DNA from: Treponema sp.
Lineage (GTDB): Bacteria; Spirochaetota; Spirochaetia; Treponematales; Breznakiellaceae
NCBI GenBank assembly: GCA_031261385.1
Contig: JAISJS010000131.1
Span: 1 to 11,893, forward strand
DNA: 11,893 bases
Direction of reading: 5' to 3'
Under the pieces are notes generated by a model, which ran no database searches, was not told where the DNA came from, and was given only the letters and a program-made list of their open reading frames with translations. The number at the start of each line of letters is the position of its first letter. The stretch's first letter is position 1. Below are positions 1 to 7,236 of this stretch, one piece after another. The position numbers and the translations under genes are program-made.

Positions 1-90
1 ATATTTGACCGCCGCCCTGATAAACCTTCCTGGAAGGAACGGATTAAATGGCTGACTGGATCTGAAAATATTACGGTCGTCTGCTGCTGA
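1..90 (+). CDS. 3' end of an unidentified protein (partial, runs off the window)
   Basis: Frame 1 is open from the first base to a TGA at 88-90 and encodes 29 residues ending in SENITVVCC. The start lies outside the window. The ending loosely resembles the DNITVVVV strand that closes PP2C/SpoIIE-type phosphatases, but the residues before it (DKPSWKERIKWLTG) do not clearly fit that family, so no function is assigned. The codons look ordinary for this region. It converges on the DUF4015 gene, with only 28 bp between the two stops and no obvious hairpin there. A short open frame can arise by chance, so this is a moderate call. Confidence 0.45.
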   Translation: MFDRRPDKPSWKERIKWLTGSENITVVCC

Positions 91-118
91 GGAGTCACCA
101 CGAACCTCACTAACTAAA

Positions 119-2341
119 CTACGGTATATCGTCATACCTGCCCGAATTGTTCCAGTACGTAAGCCCGCCGTTTCCTGCGGCGCGGACCCCTTCAACTTCG
201 CGGCGGACATAATCGGTATCGTAATATTTGCGGTCGTAGGAAACGTTGAGGTAGAAAGCCTGCACGTAGGGCCGCACGATGATCCTGCCTCTGCCGATAC
301 GGGAAGTGCGCTGGGTTCCCTGAAAATAAATCCGGTAGGGGCGCATTTCTGCGGGGGACTGGGCGAGGAAGTCCTGCTCAAAATGGCTTGGGTAGTACAT
401 GGGGCTGATCACATCGACCCAGGGGGCAAGGAGTTCAACTTCCTGGCCGGTGCGGGCGCCGGTGCGGTACCAGCCGTTGGCGCCGTAAATGTCGATGGAG
501 ATGGGGGCGTCAATGCGGCGCCGTATGTGCCGTAAAAAAGAAACGATGGCGCTTTCCATGTCCATGCCGGGATCCTGGGCGCGGCATTTTATATTGGAAA
601 GATTGATGCCGTCGGTGGGGAAGCGTATATAATCAAACTGAATTTCGTCAAAGCCCCGGCTGTGGAGTTCCTCAGCGGTTGCAGCGATATACTCCCAGAC
701 TTCTTCCGAATACGGATCGACCCACTGCTCATCGTAAAATTTCTTTTCACCGTCTTCCATGTAATAGCCCGTCCAGGCTTTGTTCGACGCGGCGTCCCAA
801 ATGGCGTACTTTTCTTCGGCCCGTTTTGCAAGTTCCGGGTCCTTGAATACCACGATCCGGGCGGCGGTATAAATTCCGCGGGCCTTCATACCGGCGAGAA
901 ACGTATCAATATCCAGCGGCCTAAATACCCTGCCTTTTTCGGCAATGGCGGGATTATTCGGAGTAAAGCGGAGACGGCCGTAATCATCTTTCATGTCGAT
1001 GACGATCATGTCCAGGCCCCGTTCACTGATGATATCCAGATACGGTTTAAGGCTCTCGCTGTCCATGGCATGATTCACCGGCAGGTACAGTCCCTCGTGG
1101 TTCATGGCCCGTTTATCCCTGCCGGCAAGATTTTCTTTGTCCAAAAGCCACAATTCGCTTAATGCCGTTTCATCCGCGCCGCCGTTCTTTTTGTCCTGGA
1201 TGATAAGGCTTGCAGGCCGTACGTTTAATTGCTCCGGAATGGAATGTACCAGATCGAGAATATCCGTGCGGGGGAGCAGTGCGTGTAACGGATCGGTCAG
1301 AGACAGATCGGCTGCAGCCCCTTCCCGGATAAACAAAAGCCGATCATTTTTAACTTCAAGGGAATCGACGGTTCCAAAAGTTCCATCACCCTTCCAGAGC
1401 AGAGAAAAACGTTTGGCGTTCCAGTCCAGTGAATAGATTCTGCTGCGAAACGTTTGCGACACATACACTGAAGGGATAGCATAACTGTCCGCAGCCCCAT
1501 TTGCCGTGAAAGGCAGCACTACAGCGATATCCGAAACCTCATCGGCGTTTCCCGTGGTTTCAAGTGTTTCAAGGCCGTCATTGAGTTCTGTCCATTGGGG
1601 AGAAACCGCATCGGGGTTAATGTAAAAAAGTCCATAGATACTGTGTGAAAGAAAAACCGTAAGATCGGGAAAGTTTCCAACACCCACCGCCTTGATGCCG
1701 TTGGTTCTGAATGAAGGCGCGCCGATATTTTTCCACGACAGTCCGCCGTTACGTGAAAGATAAACGTTATCCTTGGTAGCGCAAACCAGGATTTCACTGT
1801 TTGCAGGATTTATTTCCAGATCCTTTATTTCCTGTACTGTCTGGACAAAAGATTTTTTACCATCCTGAAAAAGTTTGATGGTTTTTACCGGAAGACCTTC
1901 GCTGCGTTTTTCCCAGTTTACAAGGTCCGTGGAAGAAAAAATTCCTTCACTGCTCCGGATGAACCATGAACTGTCTGTATGGAGTATTTTCTGTACGGAA
2001 CCTGCTGTCCAGAGCTGCGCGGAATTTCCATTTTGATCCATACCGTAGAGCCCCTCATCGGCGCCGATGATAAACGGCCAGTCAGCCGGGGCGATGGGAG
2101 GACTTTTTTGTTCCGGGGATTTATTCTGAGCCGGAGATTTTTTTTGTGCGGAAGAATTTTCTTGTGACGGGGAATCAGCGCTGCTTTTTCCTGATTGGGA
2201 ATTTGTTCCGGTTTTTCCGGATTGCGATCCGGTTTTTCGCGCCTGGGAACCGGAAGCGATCGTTTGAGCATTCAGTGAGAAAGGAATAATGCCAAAAATA
2301 AGAAAAATAAATAAAATATTTGTGCGTTTCAAAAGGTGCAT
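119..2341 (-). CDS. Secreted DUF4015 putative glycoside hydrolase with propeller-like N-terminal region
   Basis: The protein is 740 residues long. Residues 1-25 form a signal peptide (basic start, hydrophobic IFLIFGIIPF core, likely cut after LNA). Residues 31-83 are a Ser/Gly/Lys/Gln/Pro-rich linker with short repeats (SQSGKTG-like, then SPAQNKSPEQKSP). Residues ~88-400 are beta-rich with Asp-box/BNR-like motifs (SSTDLVNW at 136-143, SRNGGLSW at 196-203), suggesting a propeller. Residues ~415-740 match the DUF4015 putative glycoside hydrolase family, a GH13-like TIM barrel: ID-MKDDYGRL at 448-457, GFDEIQFDYIRFP at 563-575, and YW-NNSGRYDD near the end. No substrate is known to me for this family; a polysaccharide role outside the inner membrane is inference. 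The ATG at 2341 is chosen because it yields the signal peptide. The ribosome site (TAGAG close to the ATG) is poor. The gene diverges from pfk across the repeat-bearing spacer. Confidence 0.92.
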   Translation of the reverse strand: MHLLKRTNILFIFLIFGIIPFSLNAQTIASGSQARKTGSQSGKTGTNSQSGKSSADSPSQENSSAQKKSPAQNKSPEQKSPPIAPADWPFIIGADEGLYGMDQNGNSAQLWTAGSVQKILHTDSSWFIRSSEGIFSSTDLVNWEKRSEGLPVKTIKLFQDGKKSFVQTVQEIKDLEINPANSEILVCATKDNVYLSRNGGLSWKNIGAPSFRTNGIKAVGVGNFPDLTVFLSHSIYGLFYINPDAVSPQWTELNDGLETLETTGNADEVSDIAVVLPFTANGAADSYAIPSVYVSQTFRSRIYSLDWNAKRFSLLWKGDGTFGTVDSLEVKNDRLLFIREGAAADLSLTDPLHALLPRTDILDLVHSIPEQLNVRPASLIIQDKKNGGADETALSELWLLDKENLAGRDKRAMNHEGLYLPVNHAMDSESLKPYLDIISERGLDMIVIDMKDDYGRLRFTPNNPAIAEKGRVFRPLDIDTFLAGMKARGIYTAARIVVFKDPELAKRAEEKYAIWDAASNKAWTGYYMEDGEKKFYDEQWVDPYSEEVWEYIAATAEELHSRGFDEIQFDYIRFPTDGINLSNIKCRAQDPGMDMESAIVSFLRHIRRRIDAPISIDIYGANGWYRTGARTGQEVELLAPWVDVISPMYYPSHFEQDFLAQSPAEMRPYRIYFQGTQRTSRIGRGRIIVRPYVQAFYLNVSYDRKYYDTDYVRREVEGVRAAGNGGLTYWNNSGRYDDIP

Positions 2342-2411
2342 ACTCTATTTTTAATGGAAAAAACATGAATTTGCTAGTGTTCTGACTTAAACAGATACTG
2401 GAACAGGGGAT

Positions 2412-2515
2412 TAACCACGGAGTACACGGAGAAATTACACGGAGGACGCAGAGAATATTAAATCGCTTCAATTTCTCTGTGTTCTCGGTGTATAACTCCG
2501 CGTTCTCTGCGGTTA
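2412..2515. repeat. 104-bp imperfect inverted repeat built of ~9-bp CACGGAG/CGCAGAG units
   Basis: The left arm, 2412-2455, begins TAACCACGGAGTACACGGAG. It is the near reverse complement of the right arm, 2473-2515, which ends TTCTCTGCGGTTA. They are separated by a 17-base AT-rich loop (2456-2472). The arms are made of degenerate 9-base units (ACACGGAGA, ACGCAGAGA). Most mismatches between arms are A/G or C/T exchanges, as expected of an ageing hairpin element. No open reading frame lies inside, so it is a MITE-like or REP-like dispersed element. It fills much of the 251-bp spacer between the divergent DUF4015 and pfk genes. A related element occurs at 11785-11893. Such CACGGAG repeats are known from many environmental bacterial genomes; their function is not established. 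Confidence 0.85.
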
Positions 2516-2592
2516 TATCTTCTCTAGTTGTTAGTACGCCGGGTTTTCTTTTTTGTCAATTTAAGGTATGGTATTAATAACGAGGAGTAAGC

Positions 2593-3696
2593 ATGGGGAC
2601 TATCCGGCGGAGCGCCACCAGGACTTTCGGGATACTGACTGCGGGGGGTGATTGTCCCGGGTTAAACGCCGCTATTCGGGGCGTCTGCAGGGCGGCGTAT
2701 GACCGGTATAACATGACCATCATTGGGATTGCCAACGGGTACCGGGGGCTTATCGAGGAAAATACCCGCATACTCAGGCCGGTTGATTTTTCGGGAATCC
2801 TCACCCGCGGAGGAACGATACTCGGGGCAAGCAGGGAAAAACCCTTTAAAAATGCTGCGGGAGCTGATAACGATATTGCAGGGGATAAGGTCACCGCGAT
2901 AAAGGAAACGTATCACCGGCTCAAACTGGACTGCCTTGTGGTCATTGGGGGGAACGGTACCAATACCACGGGGTACCGGCTTTTTCAGGAGGGGCTCAAT
3001 GTAGTAGGCATGCCCAAAACCATCGACAATGATATCGTCGGCACCGACCGGACCTTTGGTTTCAATTCGGCGGTAGCCATCGGCACCGATGCGATTGACC
3101 GGCTCCATTCTACTGCGCAAAGCCACTCAAGGGTCATCGTAATTGAACTCATGGGGCACAAGACCGGCTGGCTTGGCCTGTATGCAGGGGTTGCGGGCGG
3201 CGGGGACATCATCCTGATTCCGGAAATTCCGTATGACATAAAAGTTATAGGCCGTCATCTGGAAGAGCGGGCGCGGTCGGGGAAAACATTTTCGATTGTG
3301 GTGGTTGCCGAGGGGGCCCTCTCTGTTGAAGAATCGAAAATGGAAAAAAAGGATCGCAAAAAATTCCGGGCAGAAACGGTGACCCCCTCCATTGCGTACC
3401 GCCTTGCACGGGAAATTGCAGCGGAGACCGGTATGGAAACCCGCGCCACGGTGCTGGGCTATATGCAGCGGGGCGGCATACCCAGCGCGTCAGACCGGGT
3501 TCTTGCCACAAGCCTCGGAATTGTGGCGGCGGATCTTCTGGCAAAGGGTGAGTACGGCAGAATGGCGGCCCTTATCGGTAACGATGTGGGTTCCGTGGAC
3601 CTGAGCGTTCCTGCGGGAAAAGTTAAAACGGTTCCGGAGGATCATTACATGATCGATACGGCGCTTGCCGTCGGAACCTGCATGGGGAATGAGTAA
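2593..3696 (+). CDS. pfk: 6-phosphofructokinase, short form, mixed ATP/PPi-type active site
   Basis: This cytosolic glycolytic enzyme phosphorylates fructose 6-phosphate to fructose 1,6-bisphosphate. The 367-residue length fits the single-domain bacterial family. Visible motifs: GGDCPGLN (18-25) in the nucleotide/PPi loop, GGNGT (119-123), PKTIDND (141-147) with the catalytic Asp, MGHKTGW (187-193), PEIPYD (210-215) and QRGG (292-295). The Gly at 122, equivalent to E. coli Gly104, favours ATP. The Lys of PKTIDND is typical of PPi-dependent and group III enzymes. The usual GGDG Asp is Asn121. The phosphoryl donor is therefore unsettled, with ATP slightly favoured. The ATG at 2593 follows GAGGAG at 2582-2587 with 5-base spacing, a strong ribosome site. 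The TAA (3694-3696) directly abuts the stop of the convergent ecfT gene. Confidence 0.95.
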   Translation: MGTIRRSATRTFGILTAGGDCPGLNAAIRGVCRAAYDRYNMTIIGIANGYRGLIEENTRILRPVDFSGILTRGGTILGASREKPFKNAAGADNDIAGDKVTAIKETYHRLKLDCLVVIGGNGTNTTGYRLFQEGLNVVGMPKTIDNDIVGTDRTFGFNSAVAIGTDAIDRLHSTAQSHSRVIVIELMGHKTGWLGLYAGVAGGGDIILIPEIPYDIKVIGRHLEERARSGKTFSIVVVAEGALSVEESKMEKKDRKKFRAETVTPSIAYRLAREIAAETGMETRATVLGYMQRGGIPSASDRVLATSLGIVAADLLAKGEYGRMAALIGNDVGSVDLSVPAGKVKTVPEDHYMIDTALAVGTCMGNE

Positions 3697-4530
3697 TTAT
3701 TGTAAGAAAGGATTATAAAACCGGCTGCCGTCTTTAAAAGTAAACCAGACGCCGAAAATGAAAAGCAGCGCTCCAACGGTGAGCGTTATCCCGTCCGCAC
3801 GGGTAAACGGCCGGCTTGAGTACCATGTCCGTTTCCGGTGTTTTCCAAAGCCCCGCAGTTCCATGGCATGACTTATCACTTCGATACGATCCAATGACGA
3901 AAAAATAAGCGGGAGGAGTATCGCCGCGGCGCCTTTCAGCCGTTTGAAGGCGGAGGTTTTTTTGGACAGCTCTATGCCGCGGGCCTGCTGCGCCTGGGAG
4001 ATATTTTCATAATCACGCTGTACATCGGGAATGTAACGCAGGGTAAGGCTTACCGCATAGGCGATGGAGTAGGGGACGCCGATGCGGTTGAGCGATGCGG
4101 CAAATTCGCTCGGATGGATCGTGACAATTAAAACAATCGCAACGGGAACGATGAGCAGGTATTTGAGCAGAAGGTTGAATTCGTAAAACAACGCCTCCGC
4201 GGTGATCGTAAAACGCCCAATCCCCGGTGCAAGGATATGCCGGGAACCGTAAATTGCGACTCCCTGCTCGGGGGCAATAAGGTAGACGGTGACAAGATTG
4301 ATGACCATAAACACGGAGAGCATCTTGAAAATAAAAGAAACCTCGCGGAATTTTATTTTGGAGATAATAAAAATTACTATCCCCATGACCGCCATAACAA
4401 GCATAATTTTGGTGTTGTAACCCGCCATTGCCAATACCGACCAGAGCAGAAAAATAATAAACTTGGCTGCGCCCGAGAGGGCGTGAACCGGAGAAGGACG
4501 TTCTATGTAACCGAGCATGAAGTGTTTCAC
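3697..4530 (-). CDS. ecfT: ECF transporter transmembrane component EcfT
   Basis: This 277-residue integral membrane protein couples the S component to the ATPases in an energy-coupling-factor importer. It has about five or six hydrophobic segments: ~22-55 (probably two), ~66-86, ~120-137, a weaker one near 150-165, and ~248-264. The two coupling-helix signatures are visible as QQARG (181-185) and MELRG (223-227), the Ala-Arg-Gly type motifs that seat in the ATPase grooves. It starts with GTG at 4530, overlapping the TGA of the upstream ATPase gene as GTGA (4527-4530), a classic translational-coupling arrangement; an ATG four codons later is a less likely start. A GGGGCGG stretch just upstream may act as ribosome site. 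It is the last gene of the S-ATPase-T operon, and its TAA abuts the convergent pfk stop with no spacer. Confidence 0.94.
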   Translation of the reverse strand: MKHFMLGYIERPSPVHALSGAAKFIIFLLWSVLAMAGYNTKIMLVMAVMGIVIFIISKIKFREVSFIFKMLSVFMVINLVTVYLIAPEQGVAIYGSRHILAPGIGRFTITAEALFYEFNLLLKYLLIVPVAIVLIVTIHPSEFAASLNRIGVPYSIAYAVSLTLRYIPDVQRDYENISQAQQARGIELSKKTSAFKRLKGAAAILLPLIFSSLDRIEVISHAMELRGFGKHRKRTWYSSRPFTRADGITLTVGALLFIFGVWFTFKDGSRFYNPFLQ

Positions 4531-6293
4531 TGCGCCGCCCCGTTTGTCCGTTCACGGTTTATAAAGCGCCGTGCAAAATTCCTTGGGTCATCGATACCGG
4601 CGCGAAGCGCAAGATCGTAAAGGGAGGTTCTTTTCAGGTTGGCTTCGCGTATAATTTTATCGTCACTGAGGATGTCCGCAGGACCGGTGGTTCCGCCGTT
4701 TATCAGTTTTCCGTCGGCAATGACCGCCGCCTTGGTAGTGTACTCCAGCATCAGGTGCATGTCGTGGGTGATCATGAGGACTGCAAGGCCTTTTGCCTTG
4801 TTGAGCCCGCGCAAAAATTCCATGATATCCGTATAATGGCGGTAATCCTGACCGGCGGTGGGCTCATCAAGGATCAACAGCGTTACATTGGTTACGAGGA
4901 TCGCCGCAATGGAGAGCCGCTTTTTTTGGCCAAAGCTTAGGGCGCTGATGGGCCAGTTCCGGAACGGGTAGAGCCCGCAGACCTTGAGGCTTTCATGTAC
5001 CCGGTCCCGGACTTCCCCTTCGGCAAACCCGCGGGTCCGCAGCGCGAGGGCGGCCTCATCAAAAATCATCGGGGAAGAAAACATCTGATTGGGGTTCTGC
5101 ATCACATAGCCTATTTTTTCCGCCCGCTCCCTGATGGAAAAATCGGCAAGGTCCTTTCCGTCAAAAAAGAGCGAACCGGAATCCGGGCAGCAAAACCCGC
5201 AGATCAATTTTGCCAGGGTCGATTTACCCGCTCCGTTTTTTCCGACAAGGCTTACCGATTCACCCTGCAACAGGGTAAATGAAACATCATCGAGAACCGG
5301 GGAGCTGCCGTCATAACTAAAAAAAATATTTTTAATTTCCAGAAGGGGCGGCGCAGTATCAGTCGCCGGTGTTTCCGTATATCCGCTGTCCCACGTTTTA
5401 AGTTTTTCTCCGTCAAATTCAATGCGGGAAAGATCCTCCGGTATCATAGTATTTACCACGGGGATCCCCGCATAACGGAGGGCGCTTAAGTAGAGGGGCT
5501 CCCGTATGCCGGTCTTTCTCAAAATATCCGATGCCAAAAGTTCTGCGGGGCTTTGATCCGCTATAATTCTGCCATTATCAATTACCACGATACGATCCAC
5601 CGGCCGGTGAAGGACATCCTCCAAACGGTGCTCAACGATGATAATGGTTTTTCCTGTTTCCTTGTGAAGCATGTCGATGGTTTCCATCGCGTCTTTTCCC
5701 GCGGCGGGATCGAGGTTGGCAAGCGGCTCATCAAAAAGAAGTATATCGACATTATCAACCAAAACTCCCGCCATCGAAACCCGCTGCTTCTGTCCACCCG
5801 AAAGATCCTGCGGTGATTTTTTTAGCTGGTCCCCAATGCGGGCAAGGGCGGCGGCTTCCTGCACCCTGCGGTGCATCTCATCAAGCGGGATACAGTCATT
5901 TTCCGCGGCAAAGGCGATATCCTCCCCTGCGGTAAGCCCCACAAACTGGCCATCGGTGTCCTGTAAAACGGTTCCGACTATTTTTGATATGCTGAATAGG
6001 TCCATCTGGGAGGCATTTTTCCCAAGAATGGAAAATGAACCGGTGCTTTGGCCGGGAAAGGCGTGGGGAATGAGACCGTTGATACAGTGAATCAGTGTGG
6101 ATTTCCCGGAGCCCGAAGGCCCCAGGATGAGGATCTTTTCCCCCTGTTCCACCTGCAGGTTGATGTTGTACAGGCTTGGCTTAGTCTGTGCCCTATAAGT
6201 ATAGGTAAAATTATTAAAAACCAGGGCAGGTACTACTGTAGAAAAAGCAGAAGTACTGAACAAAATATGTTCTCTGGGACTAGTCTTCGACAA
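4527..6293 (-). CDS. Fused double ATPase of the ECF transporter (EcfA1-A2 type, YkoD-like)
   Basis: Two ABC ATPase domains lie in one 588-residue chain. Domain 1 has Walker A GPSGSGKST (58-66), Q-loop Gln111, signature LSGGQKQR (164-171), Walker B LLFDEP (185-190) and switch His222. Domain 2 has Walker A GKNGAGKST (351-359), signature LSFGQKKR (452-459), Walker B LLILDEP (472-478) and His510. The LSFGQ signature departs from LSGGQ but occurs in this ATPase group. The middle region (~255-300, GIREPLYLSALRYAG) resembles the DUF3744 linker found in duplicated ECF ATPases paired with UPF0397 proteins. The start is uncertain. The longest frame begins with TTG at 6293, overlapping the S gene by 14 bp, with no proper ribosome site; a TTG at 6263 is an alternative. 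The first ~22 residues precede the conserved domain (LVFNNFTYTY) and lie in the AT-rich block. Translation is probably coupled to the S gene. Confidence 0.94.
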   Translation of the reverse strand: MSKTSPREHILFSTSAFSTVVPALVFNNFTYTYRAQTKPSLYNINLQVEQGEKILILGPSGSGKSTLIHCINGLIPHAFPGQSTGSFSILGKNASQMDLFSISKIVGTVLQDTDGQFVGLTAGEDIAFAAENDCIPLDEMHRRVQEAAALARIGDQLKKSPQDLSGGQKQRVSMAGVLVDNVDILLFDEPLANLDPAAGKDAMETIDMLHKETGKTIIIVEHRLEDVLHRPVDRIVVIDNGRIIADQSPAELLASDILRKTGIREPLYLSALRYAGIPVVNTMIPEDLSRIEFDGEKLKTWDSGYTETPATDTAPPLLEIKNIFFSYDGSSPVLDDVSFTLLQGESVSLVGKNGAGKSTLAKLICGFCCPDSGSLFFDGKDLADFSIRERAEKIGYVMQNPNQMFSSPMIFDEAALALRTRGFAEGEVRDRVHESLKVCGLYPFRNWPISALSFGQKKRLSIAAILVTNVTLLILDEPTAGQDYRHYTDIMEFLRGLNKAKGLAVLMITHDMHLMLEYTTKAAVIADGKLINGGTTGPADILSDDKIIREANLKRTSLYDLALRAGIDDPRNFARRFINRERTNGAAQ

Positions 6294-6630
6294 AATCTGT
6301 GTTTTTGACCTTCCATTTCTCTAAAGCAATAAACATCCAGAAGCTATAAATACCTAAAGTGATTATACAAAGTAATAACCATAGTATCCAATGTCCGAAT
6401 AGACTAACGGCAGATCCATGAAACTGTAAGCGTTTGCCCTTAATTACCGTATGATTAATTTTCCACCTATAAACCATACACAAAGCCCACGGGTAGCAAA
6501 TACCCAGTGTGAGTACTGTTAATAAACAACCTAATATATTCCAACCAATGAAAGATAATAGTCCACCATCAAATTTTGATACGTTTTTTATATTTTGATC
6601 TTCAACATTTTCTACATCTTCCTCTTTTTT
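6181..6630. other. AT-rich block spanning the S-component tail and the ATPase N-terminus
   Basis: Hand counting gives about 34% GC for 6181-6630 (152 of 450). By comparison, 6661-6960 is 50% and 6121-6180 is 55%. The right edge is sharp: 6601-6630 is 27% GC and 6631-6660 is 67%. The block encodes the acidic linker, the DUF898-like domain and roughly the first 37 codons of the ATPase. The edge falls exactly at the natural C-terminus of the UPF0397 domain (residue 180/181). This suggests acquisition of the block by recombination, either as an inserted domain or as replacement by a low-GC donor allele that already had the fusion. No direct or inverted repeats at the edges are evident to me. Confidence 0.75.
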
Positions 6631-7170
6631 CAGGCTTCCCGCCTTGACCTTGGTACGGGCATAGCCCAGAGCCAGCGCGGTTCCGAGGATCAACACCACG
6701 GCGGCGTTAAGACCGGCGGCGGTAAGCCCCTGAATGAAAACCTTATCGGAGGGTTCCTGGTAAATCAAAATGTCCAGAAGGGGAGCAACGCCAACCCATG
6801 CAATGGCATTTGCCACAATCTGGATCACGTTGAAAAGAATGGCTTGCTTAACCCCAAAACCACCTTCTTCAATTTTGAATAATTTCCAGAAGATACCGAT
6901 TATAAGACCAAAAACCGCATCGGCAATAACCCAGCTCCACCAGATACCGCCCCAGGTAAGATCGGTCAGCGTATGACCGATAAACGCGATAAGCAGTCCC
7001 GCGATGGGGCCAAAAATTGCCGCAAAGACACTGACGATGGCGGCAGACAGGTTCAGGTTGGTGTTGGGAACCCCCGAGGGAATCGCCACAAAACGCATAA
7101 GCACAAACATAATAGCGGCTCCAATTCCGATAGCCACCACCGTTTTGACAGAAATAACTTTCGTTGCCAT
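6280..7170 (-). CDS. ECF transporter S component (UPF0397 family) fused to a DUF898/YjgN-like membrane domain
   Basis: This 296-residue membrane protein is the presumed substrate-binding subunit of the importer. Residues 1-180 match UPF0397: SVKTVVAIGIGAA at 7-19, RFVAIPSGVPNTN at 26-38, FGPIAGLLIAFIGH at 53-66, WWSWV at 77-81 and a KAGSLKKE-like end. Family members are often labelled riboflavin S components, but I regard the ligand as unproven. Residues 181-198 are an acidic linker. Residues 199-296 resemble DUF898/YjgN and contain two similar halves, FDGGLLSFIGW...TLGICYPW...YRWKINHT and FHGSAVSLFGH...TLGIYSFW...EKWKVKNT. The ATG at 7170 is preferred over one 18 codons upstream because AAGGAGG lies 6 bases before it and the family begins here. 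The codons for 181-296 are strongly AT-rich. It is the first gene of the operon. Confidence 0.92.
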   Translation of the reverse strand: MATKVISVKTVVAIGIGAAIMFVLMRFVAIPSGVPNTNLNLSAAIVSVFAAIFGPIAGLLIAFIGHTLTDLTWGGIWWSWVIADAVFGLIIGIFWKLFKIEEGGFGVKQAILFNVIQIVANAIAWVGVAPLLDILIYQEPSDKVFIQGLTAAGLNAAVVLILGTALALGYARTKVKAGSLKKEEDVENVEDQNIKNVSKFDGGLLSFIGWNILGCLLTVLTLGICYPWALCMVYRWKINHTVIKGKRLQFHGSAVSLFGHWILWLLLCIITLGIYSFWMFIALEKWKVKNTDFVED

Positions 7171-7195
7171 AAAAAGCCTCCTTAATAAACAAAGT

Positions 7196-7224
7196 ATTAT
7201 ACCCAAAACAGAAAAATAATACAA
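7196..7224 (-). promoter_or_regulatory. Sigma70-type promoter of the ECF transporter operon
   Basis: Read on the minus strand, a -35 box TTGTAT (7219-7224) is followed by a 17-base spacer and a perfect TATAAT -10 box (7196-7201). Transcription should begin near 7189, leaving a leader of only about 19 bases that contains the AAGGAGG ribosome site. This leaves no room for an FMN or other riboswitch, so regulation, if any, should act through DNA-binding proteins. Confidence 0.8.
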
Positions 7225-7236
7225 GTTATTAATAAC
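7225..7236. promoter_or_regulatory. Perfect 12-bp palindrome GTTATTAATAAC abutting the ECF promoter -35 box
   Basis: The palindrome is exact over 12 bases and begins directly upstream of the -35 box of the ECF promoter, about 80 bp before the clpB start. Its position suits an operator for a dimeric regulator, or an activator site. A short AT-only core could also occur by chance in this AT-rich spacer. No regulator gene is in the window. Confidence 0.35.

Noticed and set aside
662..1436. Two open frames antisense to the DUF4015 gene (662-1162 and 1104-1436)
   Set aside because: Shadows of the DUF4015 coding strand; no domain or ribosome site supports them.
2412..2515. CRISPR array
   Set aside because: The units are 9 bases, degenerate and arranged as an inverted repeat, without unique spacers or cas genes.
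2553..2580. Promoter TTGTCA-16-TAATAA for pfk
   Set aside because: Transcription would begin inside the Shine-Dalgarno, leaving an unusable leader.
7171..7224. Start of the S-component gene at the upstream ATG (7224)
   Set aside because: It would add 18 hydrophobic residues, and the ATG sits upstream of the predicted transcription start near 7189. The ATG at 7170 has AAGGAGG at ideal spacing and matches the family N-terminus.
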